Part shown: in pieces, positions 1 to 8,927 of the stretch
How the letters are laid out: each line of letters begins with the position of its first letter
Numbering within the stretch: the first letter of the stretch is position 1
Source of the DNA: Lentisphaerota bacterium
GTDB lineage: Bacteria; Verrucomicrobiota; Lentisphaeria; Victivallales; Victivallaceae
Reading direction: 5' to 3'
Length of the DNA stretch: 64,000 nucleotides
Assembly (NCBI GenBank): GCA_024225035.1
Contig: JAAEMX010000099.1
Coordinates: 24,305-88,304 of the forward strand
Notes under the pieces: model-generated
The model's database searches: none
The model's input: the letters and a program-made list of their open reading frames with translations, nothing else
Told to the model about the DNA's origin: nothing
Translations under genes and position numbers: made by a program

Positions 1-966
1 TGCCGGGTGATTTTGACAGAACTGGAACTGGCGTCAAATACTACTGCTCCAGGGAAATAACGACGAGCCATCAGTAGAAGCTGCTGTCTGTCTTCAATCG
101 ACAGTTCTTCTCGTCTGCCTTCTTTTGAATTTCCGATCAATATCTTGTGTATGTCATGTGATGAAATTTCTTCCAGCCTGTAGATGAAATATTCAGCAAT
201 GAGGTTGCCGTTAGCATCAAGCGGAGTCGCAACCGGTGCCATTTCGCTGGAGCCGGAAACTGCCACAAAATCATCACTGAAAATATTGTTATGGCGTTGA
301 AATAAGCCTTCTTCAATCGATTCCAGTTCCAGATAATAGTCAGAGCGACAGAAAATATGGACATCAGACCATTTTTTACTTTCGGCGCCGAATTGACGAA
401 ACTCTCGCAAGTTGCTTTGCAAAAATGTAGCAATCGCCTTTTCTTCGGTGTATTTGCGGTCATGAATGTCCCGGGTAATACGAGTTTTAAGCTGAGTGCG
501 CCAATCAGAATCTATAAAGATTACCATATCTATAAAGTCGTGAAACTGGTGATAAGTAGAAATTTCACCTTCGATAATATTAAACTTTGCCGGTTACTGC
601 ATTGTAAACAGGGCGCTGTATAACTTTACGCAGCTTTATTTCATTCAAGTGCTTTTTTATGAGCTCCATCTTGTTGGCGTCAGGGTGTGCACCGTACAGG
701 TTTTGCCCATACCTCGATTCACGTGAGGTTTTATAGTCATCAAGTGGGAGAACGGCTGCATCTGTCAGTAATTCAACCAGTTTTGCGGTAAAAGTTGATT
801 TCCCTGACCCACCGGGCCCTCCAATGGCTATATTTACACAATCTGCATTTGAGAATTCGGCATTAATGAGTTCTGCGATAATTCGCTCTACCTGAAGCTT
901 ATGCCTGTGGTCACGGCAACTGATATGTGTTTTTTTCTTATTAGGCATTGGAGGTACCATTTTCAC
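1..966 (-). pseudogene. Uridine kinase-like P-loop kinase, frameshifted and cut by the window edge
   Basis: The first half (966 to about 580) has a Walker A loop (GGPGGSGKST) and a later LPLDDY segment, typical of the uridine kinase/phosphoribulokinase fold. That frame ends at a TAA at 582-580 right after VYNAVTGKV. A second frame continues immediately (KFNIIEGEISTYHQFHDFID, then IDSDWRTQLKTRITRD) and stays open to the window edge, so the protein was once continuous. One extra base near 583-590 explains the break (TGK then FNIIEG). The start is GTG at 966 or ATG at 960; either lies just past the serA terminator. The C-terminal part is unfamiliar. The break could be a real mutation, a sequencing error or, less likely, programmed frameshifting. 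Confidence 0.7.
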
Positions 967-973
967 TTTAAAA

Positions 974-1005
974 TTTTAAAGGGCTCTCCCTTTCGGAAGA
1001 GCCCC
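974..1005 (-). terminator. Intrinsic terminator after serA
   Basis: On the minus strand GGGCTCT (1004-998) pairs with AGAGCCC (987-981), followed by a TTTAAAATTTT tract. It begins 18 bases after the serA stop and separates serA from the kinase gene. Confidence 0.75.
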
Positions 1006-1022
1006 GTGAAGTACGATATAAT

Positions 1023-2600
1023 TTAGTCAGCTTTGTAAGAAAACTGGAAAGCTGCGCTGGCGTTTACACAGTTTTTGATTTTGTCCAGCAGCATTTCCGG
1101 AATTTCAACATTGGTTTTAATAACAGCAAGTGAATTTCCAGCTTTTAAATCCTGTGGAGCCCGCAAGTCCAGAATATTGATATTTTTCTCACCCAAAATG
1201 CTGGCGATTTTACCGATTACACCCGGTTCATCAGTGTATTCAATGAACAGGTTATGTCCGGTTGGTTCCAGATAAAGCTTATCAAAATTCTTAAGGCGTG
1301 ATACCATCAGGTTATTTTCAGTGATAGTACCGCGAACGCTTGCCTTGGTTATTACGCCGTTACCGGCAAACAGATCGATAGTCATTGACTGACCATAGTC
1401 TTTGGAAGAATCAATTTCGCGGTTAACAATTTCAATGCCACGTGACTCGAGAAAAGATTGTGCGTCGGAAGCGTCTTGGTACAAATCAAACTCAGAAGAA
1501 ATAGCGGCAGTAATTGGCGCTGTCATCCATTTTGCAAATTGATTCAGTTCACCATAGAAGCTGGTTTCAATTTTAGTAGGATGATTTGATTTACCGAGGT
1601 AACCGTGAGCTACCTTAGTCAAAATGTATGCCAGGTGCTGGTATGCCTCATTAAGGCCGTCCGGTACGCCTTTGTTGACAACGCAGTTAGTAATTCCCTG
1701 CTCAAAGTAGTCAATGGTTTGTTCAGCAGCACGCTTAGCGGCGTTGAAATTTGCTTCTTTAGTGCTGGCACCAAGGTGCGGAAGCATGATGTCAGCAATA
1801 TCAGCAACGCTTTTGTCCCCTGCGGCATCTTTAGAATATACATCATTAAGGAACAGCATATTTTTCTCTTCCTTGATGCTTCTGAGGTCATCCTCATTGA
1901 TTACGCCAGCACGGGCGCAGTTGATGAGGGCAGCGCCGTCTTTCATAGATCCAAGAAGTCCGCGGTTAATCATGCCGCGAGTATCATCGTTTTCAGGAAT
2001 GTGAAGTGAAACAAAATCAGCTTTAGCGAAGATGTCTTCAACACTGCAGAGTTCAACACTGCATTTTTCAGCTAAAGCAGGAGATATCATCGGATCATAG
2101 CCGAGAATTTTCATATTGAAGCCTTCAAGGCGCTTAATCAGCAGGCGTCCAATATTACCAAGTCCGATAATACCGATTGTTTTGCCGGTAAGTTCACGGC
2201 CCATGAAGTTTTTCTTTTCCCATTTTCCTGCTCTTGTGGAAAGGTCTGCAGGAACAACATTGCGGTAACCGGCGAGCATAAGCGCCACAACTTCTTCCGC
2301 AACAGCATTTGAGTTTGCTCCTGGTGTATTCATCACATCGACATTTTTACGGCGGGCGTATTTAGTGTCAATGGTGTTATAACCAGCTCCGGCACGGACG
2401 ACTAACTTGAGTTGCGGCAGCGCATCAATGATTTCCTGAGTGACTTTTTCACTGCGTACAATTAGTACTTCTGTGTCTGAATGAACTTTGACCAGTTCGT
2501 TCAGTGAAGAATCTGCATCTTGAACAACTTGATAACCTTTTTCAGTCAGTAATCCCGCGGCAAATTTGTCCAGCTTAGTAGGTATGAGTACCTTTCTCAT
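1023..2600 (-). CDS. serA: D-3-phosphoglycerate dehydrogenase
   Basis: Catalyses the first step of serine synthesis, NAD-dependent oxidation of 3-phosphoglycerate, in the cytosol. The 525 residues match the long form of the family: substrate domain, Rossmann fold with GLGNIG (about residues 147-152), the INCARAG and LPHLGAST catalytic segments, then an intervening domain and a C-terminal ACT domain (from about 450, EYTDEPGVIGKI). The ACT domain usually gives serine feedback control. ATG at 2600 is preceded by AAAGGGAG. The gene appears monocistronic, with its own terminator and a promoter candidate about 190 bases upstream, leaving a long leader. Confidence 0.95.
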   Translation of the reverse strand: MRKVLIPTKLDKFAAGLLTEKGYQVVQDADSSLNELVKVHSDTEVLIVRSEKVTQEIIDALPQLKLVVRAGAGYNTIDTKYARRKNVDVMNTPGANSNAVAEEVVALMLAGYRNVVPADLSTRAGKWEKKNFMGRELTGKTIGIIGLGNIGRLLIKRLEGFNMKILGYDPMISPALAEKCSVELCSVEDIFAKADFVSLHIPENDDTRGMINRGLLGSMKDGAALINCARAGVINEDDLRSIKEEKNMLFLNDVYSKDAAGDKSVADIADIMLPHLGASTKEANFNAAKRAAEQTIDYFEQGITNCVVNKGVPDGLNEAYQHLAYILTKVAHGYLGKSNHPTKIETSFYGELNQFAKWMTAPITAAISSEFDLYQDASDAQSFLESRGIEIVNREIDSSKDYGQSMTIDLFAGNGVITKASVRGTITENNLMVSRLKNFDKLYLEPTGHNLFIEYTDEPGVIGKIASILGEKNINILDLRAPQDLKAGNSLAVIKTNVEIPEMLLDKIKNCVNASAAFQFSYKAD

Positions 2601-2791
2601 ATCTATGCTCCCTTTGTTGAGAAGTATTTAGCACTAACAACAAAATCCGGCAGACTGCACTATTTTTTGCGGTCTTTCCGGATCGTATATTCCCGTTTTT
2701 TATACTTAATGTTTTCTAAAAATATTTATTACAGCTGTATCAGTGTTTTTAAGAAATCAGCAGCTGCTTTACGGTTTAAATAAAAATGTAA

Positions 2792-2820
2792 ACTATATCA
2801 ATAAAGTACAAAAGTTTTAA
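2792..2820 (-). promoter_or_regulatory. Extended -10 promoter candidate upstream of serA
   Basis: On the minus strand TTAAAA (2820-2815), a 17-base spacer and TGATATAGT with -10 TATAGT (2797-2792). The same 14-base segment (TGATATAGTTTACA) occurs at the rfbC promoter candidate. The rest of the gap 2601-2961 is AT-rich, with only a small ACTGCT/AGCAGT stem near 2933-2948 after the neighbouring gene. Confidence 0.5.
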
Positions 2821-2961
2821 AAAATTTACTGCCTGTAAATAATTTATGCAACCTGTAAAACAAAAAAATCCCTATGTCAAATGTAGTTTGAAGGGAATTA
2901 ATTAATATATTTCTATTAATTTTTTAAGGTTTTACTGCTCACTAGCAGTAAGTGGGGGGGC

Positions 2962-3876
2962 TTACATTTGGTTGGGGCCTCCGGGATAAAGTTCTTCCAG
3001 ACTGGTATATCTGGTGTGATATTGACGAAGATGGATATAGTCAAATCCACGTTTGGGCTCGATCAGCTGGTCGCCCATATAAGAATACTGGTCAACAAAA
3101 AAGAAGACTGATTTCAGCCATGGGTCACAAACTATGGTTCTGTTGCGGCGTAAGCTTCTAATTTCCGCAGTGTTCACCAGCCTCCTGGGCAACATCCCTC
3201 CCGGCGGAGCGATCAGAAGAAAAATATGATCCCCTAAAACTACGCGGTGCAGGCCAAAATCAGTGGTTGTAACGTTATTGGTCATACGGGCATAATGAAA
3301 CATTAAATAACAGAAATAGCACATTTCTTCGCAGTTTGCTACAGAAATTTTCAGGCACCTTCTCACCTCATCTTCAAAATGTTTAAGAATGTCCTGGTTC
3401 GGTATAACTGTATCTTTATATTCAGGAGGCCGCAGCATTGTGTCGGTTTCTTCTAGGTGAGCTTCTTTAGCTTTTTTAGTGGCATGAAGGGCCGGGTTGA
3501 AATCTTTATAGTAATGCTGCCTTGATGGAGAAACAGGGAAATTTTTGTTTGATTCTATAACAGCTTGTTTGGCGAACTCGAAAAGCTCCTGTATTTCGAG
3601 GCGGTCATTGGAAGGATCACCTTCAATAAATAATGTATATGGATCTTTTATGCATTTATCGCAGACGTGCACTGATTCTGTTTTGGGATCATATACTGCA
3701 CCATTGGGAGTTTCATCAAGAACAGGGATAAAAGGACGTTTTTGTTTAGAACAGTCCTTGCAGACAACTTCTCCGCAAACTCTGCATGTTCTGGATTTTT
3801 CAGACAGAAAACCACCCAGGTTGTTTTCACAGACATGACAGGCGTTGTTTTCAGAGCGCAACTTGAATGTTTTCAT
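2962..3876 (-). CDS. FYVE-type zinc finger fused to a papain-like C-H-D domain
   Basis: 304 residues. The N-terminus has four CxxC pairs (C13/C16, C31/C34, C39/C42, C72/C75). The second and third form CRVCGEVVCKDCS, which follows the CRxCGxxxCxxCS core of eukaryotic FYVE fingers, and the last is VCDKC. The C-terminal half carries NCEEMC (C182), GDHIF (H217) and CDPW (D251), the order of a papain-like Cys-His-Asp triad with the familiar GDHxF and DPW surroundings. No signal peptide or membrane segment is seen. It is flanked by serA and the divergent birA, away from the other candidate effectors, but shares finger style with the proteins at 18135 and 25170. Eukaryotic FYVE domains bind PI3P on endosomes; whether this one does is unknown. 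A translocated effector or toxin is an inference. Confidence 0.6.
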   Translation of the reverse strand: MKTFKLRSENNACHVCENNLGGFLSEKSRTCRVCGEVVCKDCSKQKRPFIPVLDETPNGAVYDPKTESVHVCDKCIKDPYTLFIEGDPSNDRLEIQELFEFAKQAVIESNKNFPVSPSRQHYYKDFNPALHATKKAKEAHLEETDTMLRPPEYKDTVIPNQDILKHFEDEVRRCLKISVANCEEMCYFCYLMFHYARMTNNVTTTDFGLHRVVLGDHIFLLIAPPGGMLPRRLVNTAEIRSLRRNRTIVCDPWLKSVFFFVDQYSYMGDQLIEPKRGFDYIHLRQYHTRYTSLEELYPGGPNQM

Positions 3877-4066
3877 TTTTCACAATTCCGCAATTATTTC
3901 CTCATATGAAGAATATACCTTTCGAAGACATTATTTGCAATATTTTACGTTTTTGGACAGAATGAGCAGTAATTATTTGTTAAAAAATTGTTTGATATAT
4001 AAAATTGTTAGATTTTTGTGCTATGTTACAGGTTCATGTTAAACTAGAGAAATCATTGACATTACT

Positions 4067-4831
4067 ATGCGAATTGATGAAAATCTTATCTGGCTTGAGT
4101 CTGTAGATTCAACCAATAGATATGCACTGGAGAATTTTAATGAGCTGCCTGATGCAGCATTGGTAGCGGCTTCCGAGCAAACTGCAGGACGCGGTCGTCA
4201 CGGCAGGTGCTGGGTGTCTCCTCCAAATACTAACCTTTACGCTTCTTTTGTTATGAAGCGTCCCGGCAGCAACCCTGCAATGTCCTCGATGGCTGCCTCC
4301 CTCGGAGCATTGGACACATTCAGAAAATTTGCTCCTGAAATAGGATTTTGGCTGAAATGGCCCAATGACATTTTTGTAGGTGAATGCAAAATAGCCGGCA
4401 TTCTCTGTGAAGCCCGTACAGGGCAAAGTGGTATTGTTGCCGGAATTGGTGCAAATATTAACATGCCTTCCGCTCTGCTTCAAAAAATTGATCAGCCGGC
4501 AACTTCCCTCCTGCAGGAAACTGGAGTCAAATTAAATGTCAAAAAATTTGCAAATCAATTAGCCTTAAAACTCATTGAGTACTATATTACTTATTCAATT
4601 TCTCCTGAACAGCTCTTTGAGCACTGGCGAAATGAGAACATGCTGCTGGGGCAGACTGTAGAAGTCTTTACCGGAAGCGACACGGTAAAAGGCACAGTCT
4701 GCGATATCGGTCGTAATGGTGAATTGATACTGTCTGATGGGGTGAATAAAAAGACCCTGTATAGCGGCGATATTAAGATCAACAAGAATTCGATTGATTT
4801 TGATCTGATTAAACGCAAATTGAACAGTTGA
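4067..4831 (+). CDS. birA: Biotin-protein ligase (no HTH domain)
   Basis: Attaches biotin to the lysine of biotin carrier domains through biotinyl-AMP. The 254 residues contain SVDSTN near the start, the biotinoyl-AMP loop GRGRHGR, LKWPNDI and KIAGILCE, then a C-terminal SH3-like part. The N-terminal DNA-binding domain of E. coli BirA is missing, so this is the enzyme-only type. It lies directly upstream of oadGAB on the same strand; OadA carries the biotin lysine, so this is probably its dedicated modifying enzyme. No strong ribosome binding site is seen before ATG 4067. Confidence 0.93.
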   Translation: MRIDENLIWLESVDSTNRYALENFNELPDAALVAASEQTAGRGRHGRCWVSPPNTNLYASFVMKRPGSNPAMSSMAASLGALDTFRKFAPEIGFWLKWPNDIFVGECKIAGILCEARTGQSGIVAGIGANINMPSALLQKIDQPATSLLQETGVKLNVKKFANQLALKLIEYYITYSISPEQLFEHWRNENMLLGQTVEVFTGSDTVKGTVCDIGRNGELILSDGVNKKTLYSGDIKINKNSIDFDLIKRKLNS

Positions 4832-4887
4832 TTAACTTGAGTTTATTAAATTAATATAAAAATATCAATTAACAAAGGGGTCTATGT

Positions 4888-5130
4888 ATGTTAGGCGACG
4901 GATTTAAGCTCATGGTTCTCGGTATGGGCTATGTCTTTTTCTTTCTGTCTTTGATGGTGATTTTTATGCTGATTGCCTCCAAAGCACTTGCTCCATTCTC
5001 TCATCTTCTAGCTGAAAAAGTGGCTGCACCAAGAAAACCTGCTGGCGGCAGGGCAGCTGGAAAAGATGATAAGAACCTGGTGGCCGCTGCAATTGCTGCA
5101 GTGCACATGCATCGAAATAGACGAAAATAA
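4888..5130 (+). CDS. oadG: Oxaloacetate decarboxylase gamma-like subunit
   Basis: 80 residues with one N-terminal membrane helix (FKLMVLGMGYVFFFLSLMVI) and a basic, Ala-rich cytoplasmic tail, the usual form of OadG. It anchors the alpha subunit to the membrane beta subunit and helps assembly. It is preceded by AAAGGGG and followed by oadA after 47 bases. The length, topology and order G-A-B are what support the call; the family has little sequence conservation. Confidence 0.85.
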   Translation: MLGDGFKLMVLGMGYVFFFLSLMVIFMLIASKALAPFSHLLAEKVAAPRKPAGGRAAGKDDKNLVAAAIAAVHMHRNRRK

Positions 5131-5177
5131 CATAAAAAAATCATAATAGTCAAAATATTTTAAGGAAAACGCTTATA

Positions 5178-7016
5178 ATGAAAAAAATCAGATTTATGGA
5201 CACCTCGTTCCGTGACGGCTTCCAGAGCTGTCTCGGCGCCCGCGTCAAAACAGAAGACTTTCTGCCGGCTCTGGAAGCAGCAGCTGCAGCTGGTACTGAT
5301 TATTTTGAAATCGGTGGTGGTGCCCGTTTCCAAAGTCTCTACTTCTACTGTCAGGAAGATGCTTTTGATATGATGGACAGCGCCCGCAAGGTTGTTGGTC
5401 CGGATGTTAATCTGCAAACCCTTGCTCGTGGTGCTAATGTGGTAGGTCTGATTTCACAGTCTCGCGACATCATTGATCTGCACGCCAAAATGTTTAAAAA
5501 ACACGGTATCACAACTATCCGTAACTTTGATGCCTTGAATGACGTTCGTAATCTGGCATTCTCAGGCGCATGCATTAATAAAGCCGGACTGAAACATCAG
5601 GTAACTGTTACCTTGATGGGGCTTCCTCCGGGCCTGACTGAAGACTATGCTCATACTCCTAAATTTTACATTGACCGCCTCAAAGGAATCTTGAAAGAAG
5701 AGATCCCTTTTGACAGCGTTTGCTTTAAAGATGCTTCAGGTACTTCTACTCCAAAAACTGTTTATGAAACAATCAAGAAAGCCCGTAAAATCCTGCCGAA
5801 AGGCACTCAGATTCAGTTCCATACTCATGACACTGCCGGAATGGGCGTTTCATGTTACATGGCTGCGATTGAAGCCGGTGCGGATGTAATTGACTTGGCA
5901 ATGAGCCCGGTTAGCGGCGGTACTTGCCAGCCTGATGTACTTACCATGTGGCACCGCCTGAAAGGTACAGACTACACTTTGGATATTGATCACGAAAAAA
6001 TGCTTACGGCTGAATCTGTATTCAGAGGTTGTCTTGATAAATATTTCATGCCACCGGAAGCTAAAGAAGTCAGCCCGCTGATTACTTTCTCTCCGATGCC
6101 GGGTGGCGCTCTGACCGCTAACACACAGATGATGCGTGACAATAACTGTCTCGACCTTTATCCGAAAGTAATCCAAGAAATGCGTGAAGTCGTTGCCAAA
6201 GGTGGTTTCGGTACTTCTGTTACTCCTGTTTCTCAGTTCTACTTCCAGCAGGCTTTTGCTAATACTACTCAGGGAAAATGGAATAAGATCACTGATGGTT
6301 ATGGTAAAATGGTTCTTGGATACTTCGGTCATACTCCTGCTGAACCTGATCCGGAAGTTGTTAAAATTGCTTCTGAGCAGCTCGGTCTTGAGCCTACTAA
6401 AGAAGACGTTCATGACATCAACGACAGAAATCCTGAACTTGGTATCAAAGCAGCTACAGCTAAGCTTGAAGCTGCCGGTGTCGAAACTACAGATGAAAAT
6501 ATCTTCATCACTTCTACTTGTGGTGAAAAAGGTGTTGAATACCTCAAGGGTAACAAACCTCTTGGTATCCGCCTGAAAGAAGATGTTGAAAAAGCTGACG
6601 CTGAAAAGTTTGCTGCCAAATACGGCATCAAAACCAGTGCTCCTGCAGCAGCTTCTGACGATGCTCCTGCTTCTTACACTGTTACTGTTGACGGTAAAGC
6701 GTTCGATGTACATGTTGCTCCGGGCGGTGCTACCACTGCTGCTCCGGCCCCTGCGGCTGCTGCAGCCCCTGCGGCTGCACCATCAGGCGGCGGCGCTACA
6801 TATGAAGTAGCAGCTCCAATGCCTGGTACTGTTGCTAAAGTATTGGTTGACGCTGGTACTGTTGTTGAAGAAGGCCAGACTGTTGTTATCCTTGAAGCCA
6901 TGAAAATGGAAACTGAAGTTAAGACTGAAAAAGCTGGTAAAGTTGTTGATGTTCCAGCCGCAGTTGGTAGTTCAGTAGCCTCATTCGAAGCTCTGGTTAT
7001 TATTGAGGAGGCATAG
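5178..7016 (+). CDS. oadA: Na+-translocating decarboxylase alpha subunit (carboxyltransferase + biotin carrier)
   Basis: Transfers carboxyl from an oxo acid (oxaloacetate by analogy; another substrate is possible) to biotin. The N-terminal TIM barrel begins [10 protein letters not shown], with CFKDASG (lysine of the active site) and the metal-binding HTHDTAG. A conserved PYC/OADA domain follows to about residue 470, then an Ala/Pro-rich hinge (about 515-540) and a biotinyl domain with EAMKMET, the target being Lys576. The first motif reads FRDGFQS rather than the common LRDAHQS, so it belongs to a less usual subgroup. It is followed 4 bases later by the beta subunit. Confidence 0.92.
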   Translation: MKKIRFMDTSFRDGFQSCLGARVKTEDFLPALEAAAAAGTDYFEIGGGARFQSLYFYCQEDAFDMMDSARKVVGPDVNLQTLARGANVVGLISQSRDIIDLHAKMFKKHGITTIRNFDALNDVRNLAFSGACINKAGLKHQVTVTLMGLPPGLTEDYAHTPKFYIDRLKGILKEEIPFDSVCFKDASGTSTPKTVYETIKKARKILPKGTQIQFHTHDTAGMGVSCYMAAIEAGADVIDLAMSPVSGGTCQPDVLTMWHRLKGTDYTLDIDHEKMLTAESVFRGCLDKYFMPPEAKEVSPLITFSPMPGGALTANTQMMRDNNCLDLYPKVIQEMREVVAKGGFGTSVTPVSQFYFQQAFANTTQGKWNKITDGYGKMVLGYFGHTPAEPDPEVVKIASEQLGLEPTKEDVHDINDRNPELGIKAATAKLEAAGVETTDENIFITSTCGEKGVEYLKGNKPLGIRLKEDVEKADAEKFAAKYGIKTSAPAAASDDAPASYTVTVDGKAFDVHVAPGGATTAAPAPAAAAAPAAAPSGGGATYEVAAPMPGTVAKVLVDAGTVVEEGQTVVILEAMKMETEVKTEKAGKVVDVPAAVGSSVASFEALVIIEEA

Positions 7017-7020
7017 TCAC

Positions 7021-8652
7021 ATGCGTTTCGCAACATTGTCTTTAATTACAGCTTTTGTGATGCTGTTGGGGGTGGCTTTGCCGGCCACTGCCCAGCAGAA
7101 GGCTGAGCAGCCTGTTGTCACGGAAGTTAAAGCTCAACCGAGCGACCTGTTTACATGGAACAAGACAGCCTCAGGCGATCTTGAACTTAGGTATACATGG
7201 GATAAGCCGGCTTTGGTTTATTCCCTGACTGTTGCTAAAGGACAAAACCTTTATCCTGGTCGTGAGATCATGATTTTGAGTATTCCCGGACGCAGCAAAG
7301 CGACTGTGAAAATCGCTGAGTCAATGAAAGTACTTTCTCTGAACGATAAGCTTGACACAGCAGAAAAAATTGCCCCAAATGAAGTTTTGATGGTTGCAAA
7401 ACTTGATAAGGTTACTCATGATTCTGTAGTGGAAGGGATGCGATCCAAAGAAGGTCTTCCCGGCTGGGGAGAGATGTTCAAAGGTCTTTGGGAAAGTACC
7501 GGACTGCATGATATTATCCGTCAGACATCAGCTGACCCATCCCAGACATGGATTCTGGGTGTTGGTCGTGTGTTGATGATGTTTGTAGGACTTATCCTCA
7601 TATGTCTGGCTGTTTTTAAGGGTTTTGAGCCGTTGCTTCTTTTACCAATTGGTTTTGGAGCCATACTTGCTAATATTCCTATGGCTGGCATTGCCGGTCC
7701 GGATGGTATTCTTGGCATGGTCTATATGGTAGGTATCAAAACAGGGGTCTTCCCGCTCATAATCTTTATGGGGGTTGGCGCTATGACGGATTTCGGACCG
7801 CTTATTGCTAATCCGAAAACTGCACTTCTTGGTGCTGCTGCTCAGTTTGGTATCTTTACCGCTTTGATTGGTGCTCTGCTGCTTACAAGGTTTGGAATTG
7901 GAATTGATTTCGACCTGAAAGACGCTGCGAGTATCGGTATCATTGGTGGTGCTGACGGTCCTACTTCAATCTACCTTACCAGCAAGCTTTCACCAAAGCT
8001 GCTTGGTCCGGTCGCGGTAGCGGCTTACTCATATATGGCGCTGGTTCCAATTATTCAGCCGCCGATTATGAAGTTTTTCACTTCCAAGAAAGAACGTAAG
8101 ATCAAAATGAAACAGCTTCGCCATGTGTCAAAACTGGAAAAGGTTTGTTTCCCGATCATAATTACTCTAATGTGTGCATTCCTGCTGCCTGACGCGGCTC
8201 CATTGATTGGTATGCTGATGTTTGGTAACCTGATGCGCGAATGCGGTGTTGTCGACCGTTTGAGCGATACAGCACAGAATGCTCTTATCAATATAGTTAC
8301 AATTTTTCTGGGACTTACAGTTGGCTCTAAGCTTTCTGCAGACAAGTTCCTTAATATGCAGACACTGGGAATTCTGGTACTTGGAGCGGTTGCTTTCTGT
8401 ATCGGTACGGCTGCCGGTGTTATCAGCGCAAAACTTATGAATATCATGTCGCGTGATAAGGTTAATCCGCTGATTGGTGCTGCCGGTGTTTCCGCTGTTC
8501 CAATGGCGGCACGTGTGGTCAATAAAGTTGGTCTGGATGAAGATCCTCACAACTTCCTGTTGATGCATGCGATGGGCCCGAATGTGGCCGGTGTTATCGG
8601 TTCAGCTGTGGCTGCCGGGGCATTGCTCAAAGCCTTGTCGGATTTGATCTGA
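7021..8652 (+). CDS. oadB: Na+-translocating decarboxylase beta subunit with secreted N-terminal extension
   Basis: Membrane subunit that decarboxylates carboxybiotin and exports Na+. The core from about residue 180 has many membrane helices and the family hallmark [10 protein letters not shown], with GTAAGV nearer the C-terminus. Before the core lie a signal peptide (ending near PATAQQ) and about 140 hydrophilic residues of unknown fold that ordinary OadB proteins (about 380-430 residues) lack. ATG 7021 is chosen because GAGGAGG (7004-7010) is well spaced for it; an in-frame ATG at 7003 would overlap oadA and has no such site. The unit ends at a strong terminator. Confidence 0.9.
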   Translation: MRFATLSLITAFVMLLGVALPATAQQKAEQPVVTEVKAQPSDLFTWNKTASGDLELRYTWDKPALVYSLTVAKGQNLYPGREIMILSIPGRSKATVKIAESMKVLSLNDKLDTAEKIAPNEVLMVAKLDKVTHDSVVEGMRSKEGLPGWGEMFKGLWESTGLHDIIRQTSADPSQTWILGVGRVLMMFVGLILICLAVFKGFEPLLLLPIGFGAILANIPMAGIAGPDGILGMVYMVGIKTGVFPLIIFMGVGAMTDFGPLIANPKTALLGAAAQFGIFTALIGALLLTRFGIGIDFDLKDAASIGIIGGADGPTSIYLTSKLSPKLLGPVAVAAYSYMALVPIIQPPIMKFFTSKKERKIKMKQLRHVSKLEKVCFPIIITLMCAFLLPDAAPLIGMLMFGNLMRECGVVDRLSDTAQNALINIVTIFLGLTVGSKLSADKFLNMQTLGILVLGAVAFCIGTAAGVISAKLMNIMSRDKVNPLIGAAGVSAVPMAARVVNKVGLDEDPHNFLLMHAMGPNVAGVIGSAVAAGALLKALSDLI

Positions 8653-8670
8653 TATTAAGCTTTGCTTATA

Positions 8671-8697
8671 AGCCCCGCATTTGCGGGGCTTTTTTTA
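8671..8697 (+). terminator. Intrinsic terminator after oadB
   Basis: AGCCCCGCA and TGCGGGGCT form a stem around a very short loop, followed by TTTTTTT. It closes the oadGAB unit. Confidence 0.92.
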
Positions 8698-8927
8698 TGG
8701 TCAGTGATATTAAAAAAATCAAATTTACAGAATTATTGTTGCAGATAAACTTAGGCTTTTATTGCTTAGGTTAGTAGTAAGTATTACTAATAATGTGCTT
8801 ATGCTGTATTCTGGAGATTTATAAGCTTGAAAAAATAGGCATAAGTGCTAATCTATATTCTGTTTTTGGGTTGAGTGGTCAGGTCGATTGCTCACAGGAG
8901 AGGGCCTTGGAGAAATTATTAGGTTAA

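Noticed and set aside
137..463. Minus-strand open frame of 108 codons
   Set aside because: It is an alternative frame of the frameshifted kinase, whose own frame has clear protein-like sequence.
5850..6713. 287-codon minus-strand frame within oadA
   Set aside because: Antisense shadow of a well-supported gene caused by its codon bias.
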